From Platynereis dumerilii (Eukaryota; Annelida; Polychaeta; Phyllodocida; Nereididae), in assembly GCA_026936325.1 (NCBI GenBank), contig JAPTHN010000001.1, positions 76,205,380 to 76,269,379 on the forward strand: a DNA stretch of 64,000 nucleotides, in the 5' to 3' direction. This document shows, one piece after another, positions 22,444-35,300 of the stretch; within the stretch, counting starts at the first letter, position 1, and the number at the start of each line of letters is the position of its first letter. The translations under genes and the position numbers were made by a program. Below the pieces are notes generated by a model that was not told the DNA's origin, did not search any database, and saw nothing but the letters and a program-made list of their open reading frames with translations.

Positions 22444-23340
22444 AAATGACAAAAGTGATGCAAACTTGTGCAACACAATTTGACAAAATGCAATATATAG
22501 AATATCTATGTACTTCATTTATGAATAAGTCACTTGGTACACAATTAACATGATTAACCACAAACCACAATTTTGACAGATTTATATGCAAAGTTATAAA
22601 AGCCACATCGACCACTCTAGAAGCTAAACTTGCGCACAACGTGTCCCAAATTTTCTTCCAAGATAACATAGCGTTTGTGTAGATAACTTGTGCAAAACAT
22701 GTATGAAAATGAAGCATTCTTATATTCTTGGTTTAGCTGACCGCATGCATTGAAGACAATGTGTCATTTCTGAGATGCAAAAATTGTGCACTAAACTAAA
22801 TTGTAAAGAAACCAAATATAAGTAAAATAGAGAGTATTAATGTAAACCATTCTTCAGGTTGTGAACAAAAAAAACATTGGTTTTTAGGCTAGCTGTATGT
22901 AATTGTGTTTTAACCGGAACTTTCACTGATTTGCTGAGTTAAAAGTGTTAAATGCAGTTATATTACCGTTAGTGCATAATTGTCTTAACAAGAGGTTTTA
23001 TATTGGAGGCTTTCACCATGGGCCTGAGATTATGATGAAAACAATTTACCAATTCTATACACACTTGAAGGTTTGTCAAATAAAGTGTGACATTAATATT
23101 TTTGTACGGTTGTTTTGTGTAAATGTGGTGACAGGTATACACAAATGATACGATGCCACTGATAATTCTCAAACCTACTGTGTTATCTACACATGATGTA
23201 CAGTACAATTTTGGCCTAATACTCAGCCTCAGACAGCAGTTAAAAGGAATATCAGACATTAATACAAATGACGTACATGTTATGAGTATTACACATAATA
23301 AATGCAATTTTATCTATGATATTGTAAACCCTGTTTGCAA
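22444..23340. other. intergenic DNA, no recognised feature
   Basis: AT-rich sequence. Overlapping short frames on both strands (22421-22717, 22945-23307) lack any recognisable domain. Nothing repeated elsewhere in the window was noticed. Confidence 0.35.
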
Positions 23341-23548
23341 GGCCAGTCTTACATTCAATTATTTAATTAATAATGCATTTTATGGCATTGCGGAAAAATG
23401 TTACGTTGCCTCTTTAAAAAAAATTTAACCCACTCTCTATCGAAAAACGAACTGTTTCACAAGAAAAATTAAACAAAGTCAAAGTTGTTGTAATATTGGC
23501 AATTTCAGATTTTTTCATCTGATATTAAAATGAGAGGTAAGACTGGCC
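23341..23548. mobile_element. 208-bp MITE with GGCCAGTCTTAC ends
   Basis: Perfect 12-bp inverted ends GGCCAGTCTTAC and GTAAGACTGGCC enclose AT-rich non-coding DNA. No convincing target-site duplication. The GGCC terminus is like that of the Harbinger-type MITEs here, but the rest differs. Only one copy is seen. Confidence 0.6.
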
Positions 23549-24226
23549 TATAAATATCATCATGGCATCACATAGGCACATACATAATAACTACATTATT
23601 ACAGAGTCCATTATGAGATAGTTCAACACATTTCATAAGGTTTGTTTCAATATTTTGAATGAGATTATAAAGAGCACATTTCAATAAATAAAGGTGCATA
23701 TTTCATATATTGACTATTTTCAAAAGCTCCTAAAAAAGTCATTAATTGTCCAATTATTTTTAACCAGGTTCTGACTGATTCCGTGATGAAAGTAATGTCT
23801 TTAATATAACAATTTTCTGATAGTTAAAACATAAGTATTCAGTTTTTCTTCAAGGTTTTACTGGTAATTATAATCTTACAATTCCATAACCAGGTAGTGT
23901 CTCTGTGTGAGTGGAATGCATTTATTGTTATTCATGTTTTAGCTGGAATTCAACTCTGACCAATTATGGAAAGTTTCTTTGCACTAATCAGTTGATAAGT
24001 TCGTTCTGTTAGTATTTTGGAGATTCACCAGAGCCACTTGCTTTGTCTCTAGTAAAAAGGTTATATCCTTAATCGACTGGATTATATATGTTCCTTGAAA
24101 AGTTATGATAGTCCAATTGCAAATCTGAAAGTCTCAATATACGTAACCATGCAGTGAGGTTACTATGTATGATGGCGTTGATTGTGTACTGATAATTCAA
24201 GAATTGAAAACATTTTCACACATTCC

Positions 24227-27200
24227 CTACTCATCAGAATTTTCATTGTTTTCCTGGCTCTCTTCTTGTTCAAGGTCATTCCAATCTACGGTTCTTTTCC
24301 GCTGGCTGGAAGGTCCTACACCTGTATCTGATGCTTCTGCATTTCCCGAGCTTGTCGATGCTTCGTTGTTTGCTGAAAAGTTGAAATTAAATCTCTTTTT
24401 GCTAATCCCGGAGGAAAGGTCCTCATCTGACATGGGACTCGCATTGTCTGCGTCGTTGTTATTTTGACCGTTGTTGTTGATGGTGAGTGGGCTGGGCGCT
24501 CCGAATGCCCCTTTGAACGACCCTCCCATCGCTCCCAGGGGTGTGCACGACCACGGACTCGGTGAAGTGATCCTTGTCCGGTGCCTTCGGGGGGATCTTG
24601 ACGCTGCTCTCCGCGACGAGGACCTGGGAGCTAGGCTAGAGGATCTCTCGTTGTTTCCCCAATAAGCTGGTTTCGGCAGCTGCCATTTTTGTTCATCGTT
24701 GGTCCAGTTTCTCGCTACGGAAGTTTCCCCGGCTGTTGCTCCGAAGACTAAATTAGGCGTTGATGAAGATTTCTGCTCCTTGTCTACCAGTGACAGTCGA
24801 GCGTTGACGGCCATGCTTGCTTGACGTGTCACTCCCTCCGCTTTCCCCGTCCCAGCTGATGGCAATGCATTGCCAGTTTCAGCATCATCTGCCTTGTGTT
24901 CGTCACCATGGGCGTGAAACACAAAGACGTTTTCATCTTTTTTCCCTCCGAATGCAAAATTTGGACTGCTCGGCAGCGATTCATGAAAACTTGTTCCTCT
25001 GGCCAATTTATCTGTGAATCTTTGCAGGGTAATTTCTTTCTCCTTGTTGCCAAACATTGATTGGTTTGACGTTATCGGAGCTGGATTGAAATTTTGAAAC
25101 TGGTGATTCAGAGCTTCGTTCAATGTTGAACCACTCGCAAATTGGTACGCAGCTCCCCTCCAACTTGAGGCCGACGCACACTCATCAAAAGTTGGTACGG
25201 AATTGAACGATTTTGATCCTTTGCCAAAGAGATCTTCAATGTGGACATCTTTGTTTGGTTGTTTAACATTGTTGTGCATCCTGGAGGCATCTTGGCTTGC
25301 ATTTTGTTCCTCAGCCTGAATTAACCAAAAAAAGAAGACTTTTAGAATAAAAACACTTCACATCATGCAACATTTTACCAATGTTGATGCCAAATTAGTA
25401 CAGGTACAATGACTCATTCGCTTCTCAGGCTTGCCATGTCCAATTGTGCCTACCTTCTCTTATAAATATTACAAGGTAGGAAATTCCTGGAAACCTGGAA
25501 ATTTAACTCATTTGCAATTGAACCTCACTCCCACAATCCCACATAGGATCAAAGGGTTTAACAGGGATTTGTCCAACACAGATCTTTTAGAATTTTGATT
25601 GTTTGTTGGTTTACAAGAGAGACGCAGGCCACTCTCGCACACTTGTAATGCCTGTGATATTGAGGATGCTTTTGAAGCTTTGTAATGCAATATACTGGCT
25701 TTACCTTTGCATCTCCATCCACACTCCTCTTGTTAAACGAAGGCTGCTTCGCCAATTTCTTGCCTTCTGAAATAAAAAAGAGAAAGGAAGTTAATTTTGT
25801 TGAAATTTACGTTGAACCGAACTGTTTCATCACTGACTACTATGTGGTGTAGAGGTCACACTAATTCTTAGAAATATTTTGGCACGCCAAAATTACTTTT
25901 TGTAAGAGGCTGTGCTTAGTTCAAGTGCTCTGATAGCCTTATGATTATCATTTGGTTGCAATTGACCGACTCTGGTCTTTGAAATCATCCACTGATAATT
26001 TATGTATTGTAGGTTGACATATTGTGCATACCTTCAGTTAAGTCTGTCTGGGTTGTAGAGTCACTCATGAACCTCTGTAAGAAAACTCTGTTTGTGGCTA
26101 TGTACACGTCGGATAGACCACCAACCATCACCCTCGACAGTTTCTCCGGAGGTGTAGGTAGAGCAGGAACGGACCTCATGCGAAAAGTCACAAAGCTGTT
26201 GGCTCTGACGCTGAGGTTTTGATATTTCTGAAAATGAGAAAATTGATAATTTAAGATTTTGAAAAATTTCAGATAATACACCTTGCAAAATTCAAATGAA
26301 AGATCCCATGTATGGAGGACTATTTGGGGTAAATGTGGAACATGTTGAGGACTCTCGCTCAGGCTACTTGCACTCTCTCTTGAGTCTCTCACTCTCAACG
26401 GCAAGAACTTGCTATGAAAACGGTTGCACTGTCCATACCTAATGCCTAATCTTCCTGAATCAGTGGCGATCTGTTGTATGCCAGTTTGGTGAAGAAACTT
26501 CAGACTGATGGGACCACTTGAATCAAAGTTGCTACAGTAGTGATAGTACCCTTTTTAGCTCACTTTTCTTTTGAGAATTTTGTCCTCACAAATAAAATAC
26601 CTCACATACTTTGATGCGTCGTATAGGGTCTCCATAATTTAACGAGTTGTATTCTTGCTCCAGGCAGTTGGCCTCTGCTTCCAGACTCCTGTAGACGGAG
26701 ATCATTGTCTCAATTGGTCCGTAGACTTCTCTGCATTTGCTTGTCACTTGAGATGTGAAGTCAGTCTTTCTCCTCTGAAGCTGCTGCACTAATTGCTGAA
26801 TCTCATCTGCTATTCTCCCGTTGCATTCCTTTTCACAAGCCTGCAATTAAATATCCAATTACTGTATTTTCTGTATTAACAGCACACCCCTTAATAAAAG
26901 CCCACCCCTCCATAAAGAATGAATTTTGATCAAAATTGTCAAAATATGACTTTTTCCGAAGTTTTTTAAGCAAAAAACTATTAATCGCCCATCTCATCAT
27001 TACATCTGCCCACTGGGCACCTAATGCAAACAATAAGGTAGTGCTTATTTCAGTAATTTTCTGAGCTTTTCACATAATTTTATATTAGTATGATATCTTA
27101 TGATTCTTTAGTGGTCCCAAGTAAGGACCATGTTAGACAGATATTTCATCCTGTGCCAAGAGTGCACTTTGCCTCATTACTGTGGTCCCCAGTCCTTCCT

Positions 27201-28697
27201 ATCATCATTAGTCAGTGCATAACTGCAGGACGTAAAATGCAGGACGTAAAACCCTATGACTCACCCATTGCCCCAAATGAGGATTTATATTCATTCGAAC
27301 CTTTACTCCCAACTTTTCAAGACAGAATGTTATCAAATCTTGGCTTTGATTATGATTCATATTTTGATGATGATTTGCATTTTAGTAATGTGGTAATTCT
27401 GAAGATGACTAATGCCATCGAAATAAATATATATATACATACAGATTTTTTTTGTAAATGTATCAAGCTTTTCAGAACAACTTACAAAACAATTAAAAAT
27501 TTACTTCCTGGTGCACAAATATACACTGTATAAAAAATCATTGAAATGCTAGAATAGTTATTGCTAAAAGGCAATGATATACACCCTTGACTCTCAAACA
27601 AATAATAAATAAGACGACCTGCAAGTAACTCATACAAAGTAATACAAAATAAGGAAGCATTGACATGTCATCTCATACCTTAGCATCATCCACAATTTCC
27701 TGCAGGTACAACTTCTTTGCGGCAATTTCGTTTTTGATCTTTTTCATATCTTCCATCACTGTGTCCATTTTTGTCTGCCAAAATATTACACATGAATGAG
27801 GATTAGATAGGTTAGGAGGGCACTCGTGTCATGCATATATATAATATCAGTAACTTTATAATATCAACATAAGCAGTTTGTATACATTTTGTTATAATTT
27901 ACCATTCTCTTCCTTTTCGAGAAATTGCAAAAGACATTTTAAAATCATGCAGAAGTCTTTAAGACAGAATTATTATAAGCAAATTGAAATGCAATATAGC
28001 AATGAATTGAATATTTCAATATTGATATGCACAAGCAGACAGGTGGCACAACTTGCAATCTGCTATACTAAATATTATTGACTACTCTCAGTTCAAATTG
28101 TTCATTCAATATGCATATATTTGAGATTTTAATATTAAAAAAAAAACTATCCACACTTCCTGATAGGATTTTAAATTAATTTTAATTGCTGTAATTTTTT
28201 CAATAACCTTACTTGTTGATTTGACTAGTAGCTTATGGTGAGATTACCTTTTCTCCTGTGACGTATTCCTCCAGGTCATTAACGACATGTCCGAACCCCG
28301 AATGGTCGATTTTTGCACACTGGGGACACACGGTGCTGTTGCAGGTCTGACAGTAAAACGACTGCTCCTCGGCTTGGTGTTTCGCACACACATCTTTCCA
28401 AGAAAGTGAACGTCCTAGAGCTCTGTTCTTTTCTTTAAGTAGGACACTTATATTCTGCAGGGGTTTATTGACTTGGAAACTGTCCAGGCCTTTACTGCTG
28501 AGGTCCACAAAGTGTCGGCATTGAGGACATTTGAGGGAACTCGACGGAAACTCGTCATCACTGTCATCATTATCATTGTTGCTATGCACCTCCACTATCC
28601 CTTCTATGCATTTCTTGCAAAAGTTGTGTCCACAGGGTAAAATTATTGGAGTGTCAAATAGGTCCAAACAGACTGAACAGGTGGCTTCTGTCTCCAT
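24227..28697 (-). CDS. TRIM-like RING/B-box E3 ubiquitin ligase with disordered tail, six exons
   Basis: Coding exons (transcript order): 28697-28248, 27774-27679, 26840-26610 (an alternative donor at 26601 adds three codons), 26227-26032, 25766-25705 and 25315-24227, giving 707 residues in frame. Residues 7-60 form a C3HC4 RING: C7, C10, C22, H24, C27, C30, C57, C60. Residues 104-137 form a B-box2: C104, H107, C116, C119, C124, C127, H132, H137. Exons 2-3 encode a helical, charged coiled-coil segment (EIQQLVQQLQRRK). Then comes a conserved-looking PTPPEKLSRVMVGGLSDVY segment. The last about 360 residues are Ser/Asn-rich and disordered, with scattered FG dipeptides, an SRSPRRHRTR basic patch and an acidic end. 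No SPRY, NHL or filamin domain is present. The RING predicts ubiquitin ligase activity; substrate unknown. It starts 681 bp from, and divergent to, the nicotinamidase gene. Confidence 0.9.
26308..26404 (+). mobile_element. SINE-A fragment in TRIM-like gene intron
   Basis: Short diverged piece with AGATCCCATG, GGGGTAAATGTGGAACATG and TTGAGGACTCTCGCTC, matching the middle of SINE-A. Both head and tail are missing. Confidence 0.6.
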
Positions 28698-29378
28698 AAT
28701 TAATTTAATTAATTGTCACTGTTTGCAATTGTAAATTAAATATTTATAGATTTGTATCCATGCTGCACTGATCTAGCTAATGTAGCTATGCATGTATGTT
28801 GCACCAGTACAACTGGCAGTAACTATAATGTCAGTCAATACAATTATCTGCTTGGCATACAACACCATAGCCTAGGCATAGGCTGACAGGCACAGCAAGT
28901 ACAGCAGTGGACATCCAGCCTGCTAGCAGCAGCTGCCAGCTGGTCATGCAGTACAATTATATGCTGATCTGAATGTACATGCCATGGTGCAATACTTCCT
29001 GTGATAGTCCATTATTACCATCCGGTTGTTTATCACACTGTCAAGATGCTGCAGCTGTCATTTCAGTCACTTCTCGATCCTCCAAGATCAATGGATCCAG
29101 ACTGGGGCGACCTCTTGTGCTAATTGGTTTTTGGTGACATTTTTGTTGTTTTAGAGACAAACTAACGTGCTTTGTCAAATATTTTGTTGTGCCATGTGTT
29201 CTATCAAATGCAATTCAACATTTCAGTAAGATTCAGATGATGTCACTTCCTATTTTTTTATGTAAATCGTGTTTTTCGTGAGCTTAATTGGTTCGACGGT
29301 GTCGCCACCTCGTGTATAGCTACCTCAATACACACTGTTTTGGTAAAAGTGGATTCAGTCTTCTGTCAACTGTTGACC
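28698..29378. promoter_or_regulatory. divergent promoter region between TRIM-like and nicotinamidase genes
   Basis: 681 bp separate the two start codons, which point away from each other. Both 5' UTRs and both promoters must lie here unless an unseen upstream exon exists. The segment is moderately AT-rich with no CpG island, TATA pair or repeat I can support. Shared regulation is an inference from spacing alone. Confidence 0.5.
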
Positions 29379-32300
29379 ATGGCGAATGTAAACAGGAGAG
29401 ATGACAACCAGTCTGTTGCCCAGAATGGAAATATGTTTGACAGCTTCACCAAGTCCAATGCTACTTCAAGCAAGGAGAAGATGAAGACATGCTTTGATGC
29501 TTTTGACACTGACAGGTAAGTTCACCAAGAACCTCTCTTTTGACTTTTCTTAATTGGTTGTTTTGTAAAATAGCCAGCATTGCAGTTGGCAGTTGGCTGT
29601 GCATGCAAGCACTGAAGCAGTCATTGGTAATCAATGTTGAACCAATAGACTACCTCCTTGCAGATGATGTTGAGTGTAAATGTCTTGCAACTATATAAAT
29701 TTGAAGCAAATTATGTACAGTATATAATCTCATTAACTCATATTATAGCCTTAAGGCCTATGCACCAATTGCTAGCCTTATAATTCTTACTACTATAATG
29801 CATTATACAGGCCTACTGCAGGTAGTGTGGTGCTTGTGTAACTATTGGTCTGGTATGATACTGGTTGCTTTTACTGCCTTAGATGCAATTTATTCATGGT
29901 GTTGATTATGCAATTTAATCCTGTTTAGTTGTGTAATTTCATTCAAGTATCAGACTGAGTACAATGTTATGCTGAAAATGCTGATTGATGATTTTCTATC
30001 ATTTCTCATGACAAGTGAAGGCTAACTGAAACTAAACTTACTTCGGCATACCGTATCACTTCGAATAATAAGCGTCTGGTTGCCGTTGAAGTGTTGATTA
30101 TTAAAGTTGTTGAAAAAACAAGATGTGTTTTTAAAAAAGCCTGTCTCCAAGAGCTGGCATGAAAGAAAGAAGAGTAAGCATCCTTGTCACTTATCAAGAA
30201 AAAATAGTTCATTTCAACAAGAATTTAATTGAATCAATTTGTGTTGCAGAGACGGCTTTTTAAGTAGAGATGAATTCAACGTTTTGCTGGAGAAGTTGTT
30301 TTGTAACAAAGGAAAGCCCTACAAGATAGACGAGAATCAGAAGTCAACACTCTTTGGCTTTTTCGATGATGACAAGGTATGTGCTTTTACGTAATTTTAA
30401 TGATGCTGTCCTGTGCTTCATTTTTACGTTTTGTAACATTAGTAATAGATAGAATATTGTTAGATTATGAAGTAGTGTTAAACTTCCTTGTATGGTCAGT
30501 TTGTGAATTAATGAGTTTGTCAGACTATTTTGTCCTATTTCTATTTAAGCATATTAACACTAGATCTGCAATTGTCCTGTGTCAAATGTAGCCTATTCTA
30601 AAAATGTATTGCATTGACAACATAAGGGATTAAACTTAACTTGGCATTGGACAAATCAATTACGTTGTCAAATTTAGGATTTTAAATAGCATTATCATAT
30701 ATGTGCCTGGATGAATGATTTTTAAAAATCGCATTTTTGAGTAAGTGTTATACATGTTATAATATTATATCTGAATTATTCTGGAATTCATGAATTGGAT
30801 CCAATGAGAGCTGAATTAATGTCATGCCAGGTTATCTTTGTTGGTTTGCTGACCCAAGTTGCCATGTCTTATAAGAAAGCTCTGAAACAATGTATGCACT
30901 TGAGAGGACATGCTTTTGTTTGTGAAGCATAATCCTGCTGATTACACATTAGCATGGCATACATTTTGGTGAACAGTATACATTCACTTTCATTGTTCTG
31001 GTTGACCATGTTGACAGTGGCCCTACATAACCTGAAGTGTACTGTGTTCAGTCAGCTGGCTTATGCTCAAGGCCATCATGATGCATGTACCATACTTGTC
31101 TGATTAAATATAACCCTTCATAAAAAAAAACACTATCAATAAAATTAAGTGTGCTTAGCCAAGACTTTTTTGTTGACCTTGACAATTTGGTACACCTTGA
31201 ATACGCAGGTACAAAATTGCCCAACTTACTCATTTGAGGCAAGTACATGTTGCGGTGAAACCACATACAGATACATACTTCAGCATGTTCAAGCTTATCA
31301 ATGTTATATCATCCTGGTACAAACCTTCACAAACATTATTAAATACTCATTAAAAAGCACCGTTGAGCATGTTGAGTCTTGACAAGATGAATTTATCACT
31401 AATACCAGCTGAACACCAGTCTATTGCTAACTTTTTACATGATGAATAAGATAACATTGACAGTATTACCAGAAAACTTTTAATTTGTAGCATGACACTT
31501 TGTGTGTTACAAATTTCAGCTGTCCATAACTTAATTTGTGTGTGAATGTGATTGTTCTATTCTCTTATTTGCAGGATGGAAAAATTAGCAGAGAAGAATT
31601 TAAGATATGCTGGCACCACTGGCTTCAACAGGTATGTCAGTTTAATTTAATTAAGATCATTGGTTTGGTCTGTATCATTTTGAGATGCCCTATGTCATAT
31701 ACATGTGTCAGTTTGTGCTATGTGCAAATGTGATAATGTTTAATTGATTTATATCAATAGTTTCACTCTCTATTCCCTGGGGAGGGGGAGGCTACTCATA
31801 AATGTTTCTTATTGCGCATGCTGGACCGGAAGTTAGTCGACCAGACCCAGTGCTTATGGTCGGTTGTCGCAAGAATGCCCTGTCTCTGGGAATGTTTTTT
31901 GTCACTGCTTTGGCATTTGGCCATTTTTCCCATTATTAACCTGTGAGTTTTACTGAAAAATAATACATAAAACAACATTTTCAATAAACGTCATTACTGT
32001 TTCCTGCCAATTAGCCTACCAAATGCATAAATACAGGGTGTCAAGCCCCAATCATACATCCATCCTGTTCATCATGATGACTGTAAATGATTCTCTTTAA
32101 AAATTGTAAAGGAAAATTTTAAGTGATAAATTAGACACTTTTTGGCAAAAATTCCAGATTATGGAATAATTATGAATATGTGCATGATAATTTCCTGACA
32201 CAGTTTGTTTTGGGAATTTTCAATTTTTGCATAAAAATACTCCAATTGGTCAATAATGTTTTTTTGGAGGGCATTATGGGGTATTAATCAGTTATGGCCT

Positions 32301-35300
32301 TAGGGCAGAAATCATTAAGTTAATGCCCGAGCCGCCAGGCGAGGGCATTAAATGATTTCTGCCCGTTATTGACCAATTAACGCCCGCGAACTGGGCGTTA
32401 ATGGCCAGGCAATGCTCTGCAAAATGATAATAATGCTCATTTCACTGAATATATACGTATCATGATTATGCTTAATGATATTGTCCTCATGCTAAATTGC
32501 TTTCTGCACAACAATGAAAAGAAGTGGCACAAGTTTATCCAACAATATTGTTCAATAATTGACAAGCAATCAATGAAATGGCACACATTTACAAATGATG
32601 TTCTAAATTGCAATTTTAAAATGATAGTCATCTGGGCCTGGGCAGACAAACTGTAAAATGAAAGTAGTTAGTGGTAGGCCCACTCCACAAATAAATGCAC
32701 ACTATTATCAGCAGTGAGTCTTGTGTGTCCCAGAAGAAGCACATGTAGTGTATGACTGAGAGTCAAGGTCAGGTGTGTTGTGGTTTACTGTTCGGGTTTT
32801 GTACACTTGGGTCATGTTTACTCACTTTATGCATTTGATGTATGTCCCAACATTTGATGTTTGACAAAACCTAGTTTTCAGAGAAGTTGCTTCTGAAATC
32901 CAAGCATCAGAAGTTTTGCAAATAAGAAACCTTATACATATTTTCTATTTGTTTTGGTGCAGTTTTTAGTGCCTGTTATATATATCATATATGTATTTTT
33001 AATTGCCATACATATCCTTCACCTTATTGTCGTGTCCTCCTCCTGTCCTAATTAGCCTACCCCCCCCCCAAGTGCATAAATACAGGACATAAAGCCCCAA
33101 TCAATGGCAATCATCCATCCATACAATTACAATAGGTATTTTGCAGTAAACATAAATATATTACAAAAAAGTACACTAATGTGTTAATTTTGTGGCAGTT
33201 TACTGTCAAAAGCATTCATCGACTGACAATGAGTTATGAAGTTTATAAAATGTGGACCTGGAGCAAATTTTGCAAGAAGTACTGCTACAAGGCATGATGC
33301 TTTCTTCTTAATTAATAATGCTTTGATAGGCTTCAGCCTGATTTCGATCTGAGAGCCACTTCCGTTGTTTGGTGTAATATTCAAACCCTGGAGAGTAGAA
33401 ATTTTCAATATTTTGTTTCAATTGTATGATTTAAATCATGTTGAAAAATTACCAAACATATTGATTATTGATCTGTTCAATATTTATGAGGCAGTTATGT
33501 AATTTGCTGCCTTTTAGATATGCCATCAATTTATGGCTTAAGGCCATTGGCCATGTAAATCATTGTTGAGCATGTGTAAATGTTCAATTCAATTCAATTT
33601 GGGATTAAGCCGCCTTATGAATTTATGGGAAATAAATGAGTTAAATCTTTTTGCTGTGTCCTTCACATTTAACTGGAATGTACTATATCTATAGGCTATT
33701 ACCCGTACATGTCCCAACTTAGAGAGAGTAATGTTTATTGTCCTCAATACTTTTTTTAGGGATGAATTATGTAAAGTTTGTAAACAGGAGAGTTCTCTGG
33801 GGGGTGAGAATTAGATATATTCCTAATTGTGACACTTCGTAAACAATGCGATGTAATCTTTGGATATGTGACACTGTTTCAGACAGTCCTGAGCATCTGG
33901 GCCAAATGAGTATAGTTTGGAATCCGCCAAGTATTGCGTCTGCCTCTCCCAGCTGTTGATCATATTGATATTCAATTCTTGACAAATGGTAATAGGATTA
34001 TGGCAACTGAACCCTATTCCACTGGTTACTTTAATGCCTACTACTAAGTTAAGGTTATGCTGTGAGAGTCCCACATTCAGTTTTGTCATCAGATGAAACA
34101 GCAGATTTCACTTTCAAGTTTCCACGATAGTTGAGTTCCAGACTAGAACTTCTAGTTAAAGTCGAATTGCCTTTTACAAGTATCCTCTTAAGATGCCCAC
34201 TTATGCCTCTATTAGTCTGTATGCTTACTTTCCATAGTACAATTATAACAAACCCGAACGAGTCAGCAGTTTTATTTTTGGCTCTTGCCCGAACCAGGTC
34301 CTAGAAATATTTCTCTCCTTCGTTACCATATTTTGTTCTACTAGTTTCTAGGATACCATTATGACTATTTACTGATAAAACTGCTATTTCTTGGGCTCAA
34401 TTTAGACCTATCAATTTCCCCTTCTTGTACAGGTGTTGTATACATGTGTTTGTAGTTAAGTTGCTCAATTATTTATTGCTGGACACTGGTGGCAGTTGTC
34501 TCAGCCTGTCTCCACTTTATTGATTGCCTTCGCAAGGCCAGTGATGTCCAATAAATTCGATGGCAGCTAATTTGTGGATTGGTAACGGGTGTTGGTCTGT
34601 GTGTTGGGACAGTCGTTAATTAAAAAGACTATTTTTATTACCCAAAATTAGTACTGACTTGGCCCTTTGTCTTATTTGGTGAAACATAGTTTATCAACTG
34701 GTTAGCTGTAAAAAAAAAACTTAGTTCGAACCAAAAAAATCAGAGCTATTGATATTGACTGAAGTATTGGCCCCAAAAACTTTTGAAAAAGTTTTTAAAA
34801 CTCAAGGTTGTACAAATAGACGTCTTCTTTTTACTTCAATTAAAAAAAAATATGCAGAAAAAAGACTGTTTTAATATTTGAATTTATCCCACTGAAGTCT
34901 CTAGATGTCTCACAGAAAGAACTTTTGAGTCATCATGGCTATATCCTCAACTTTTCTTGTTTTCGAACAGGTTTCTTCCCGCTAAAGAATAACTGACAGA
35001 TAAGATCTAGTCTTTTAGCCTATTTAATTGAGAGTAAAGAAAAAAACCTCGTTGGCCTGCTTTTGTGAAACGTGTTCTTGACATTCTGCCATTTACTCTT
35101 TATTGGTCTTGATAAATGGATTGACCTTGCAAAGAAGTTGTGAGTGACTGACTTTGCAAAAATAAAAAGTAAGAAGGTTGACTGAAATTTATTCATTGTG
35201 CAGTGTACTCCGATTTATTTATTTTATGGTCCAGTTGCTGTGCCGACTGTTATGGGCAATAAAAGATTTAATTTTTCCTTTAGGTAGTACCTTGTTCTGA

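Noticed and set aside
26880-27010. Shared AATAAAAGCCCA phrase with 43600-43640 as a repeat family
   Set aside because: The common phrase is too short and flanks diverge; suggestive only.
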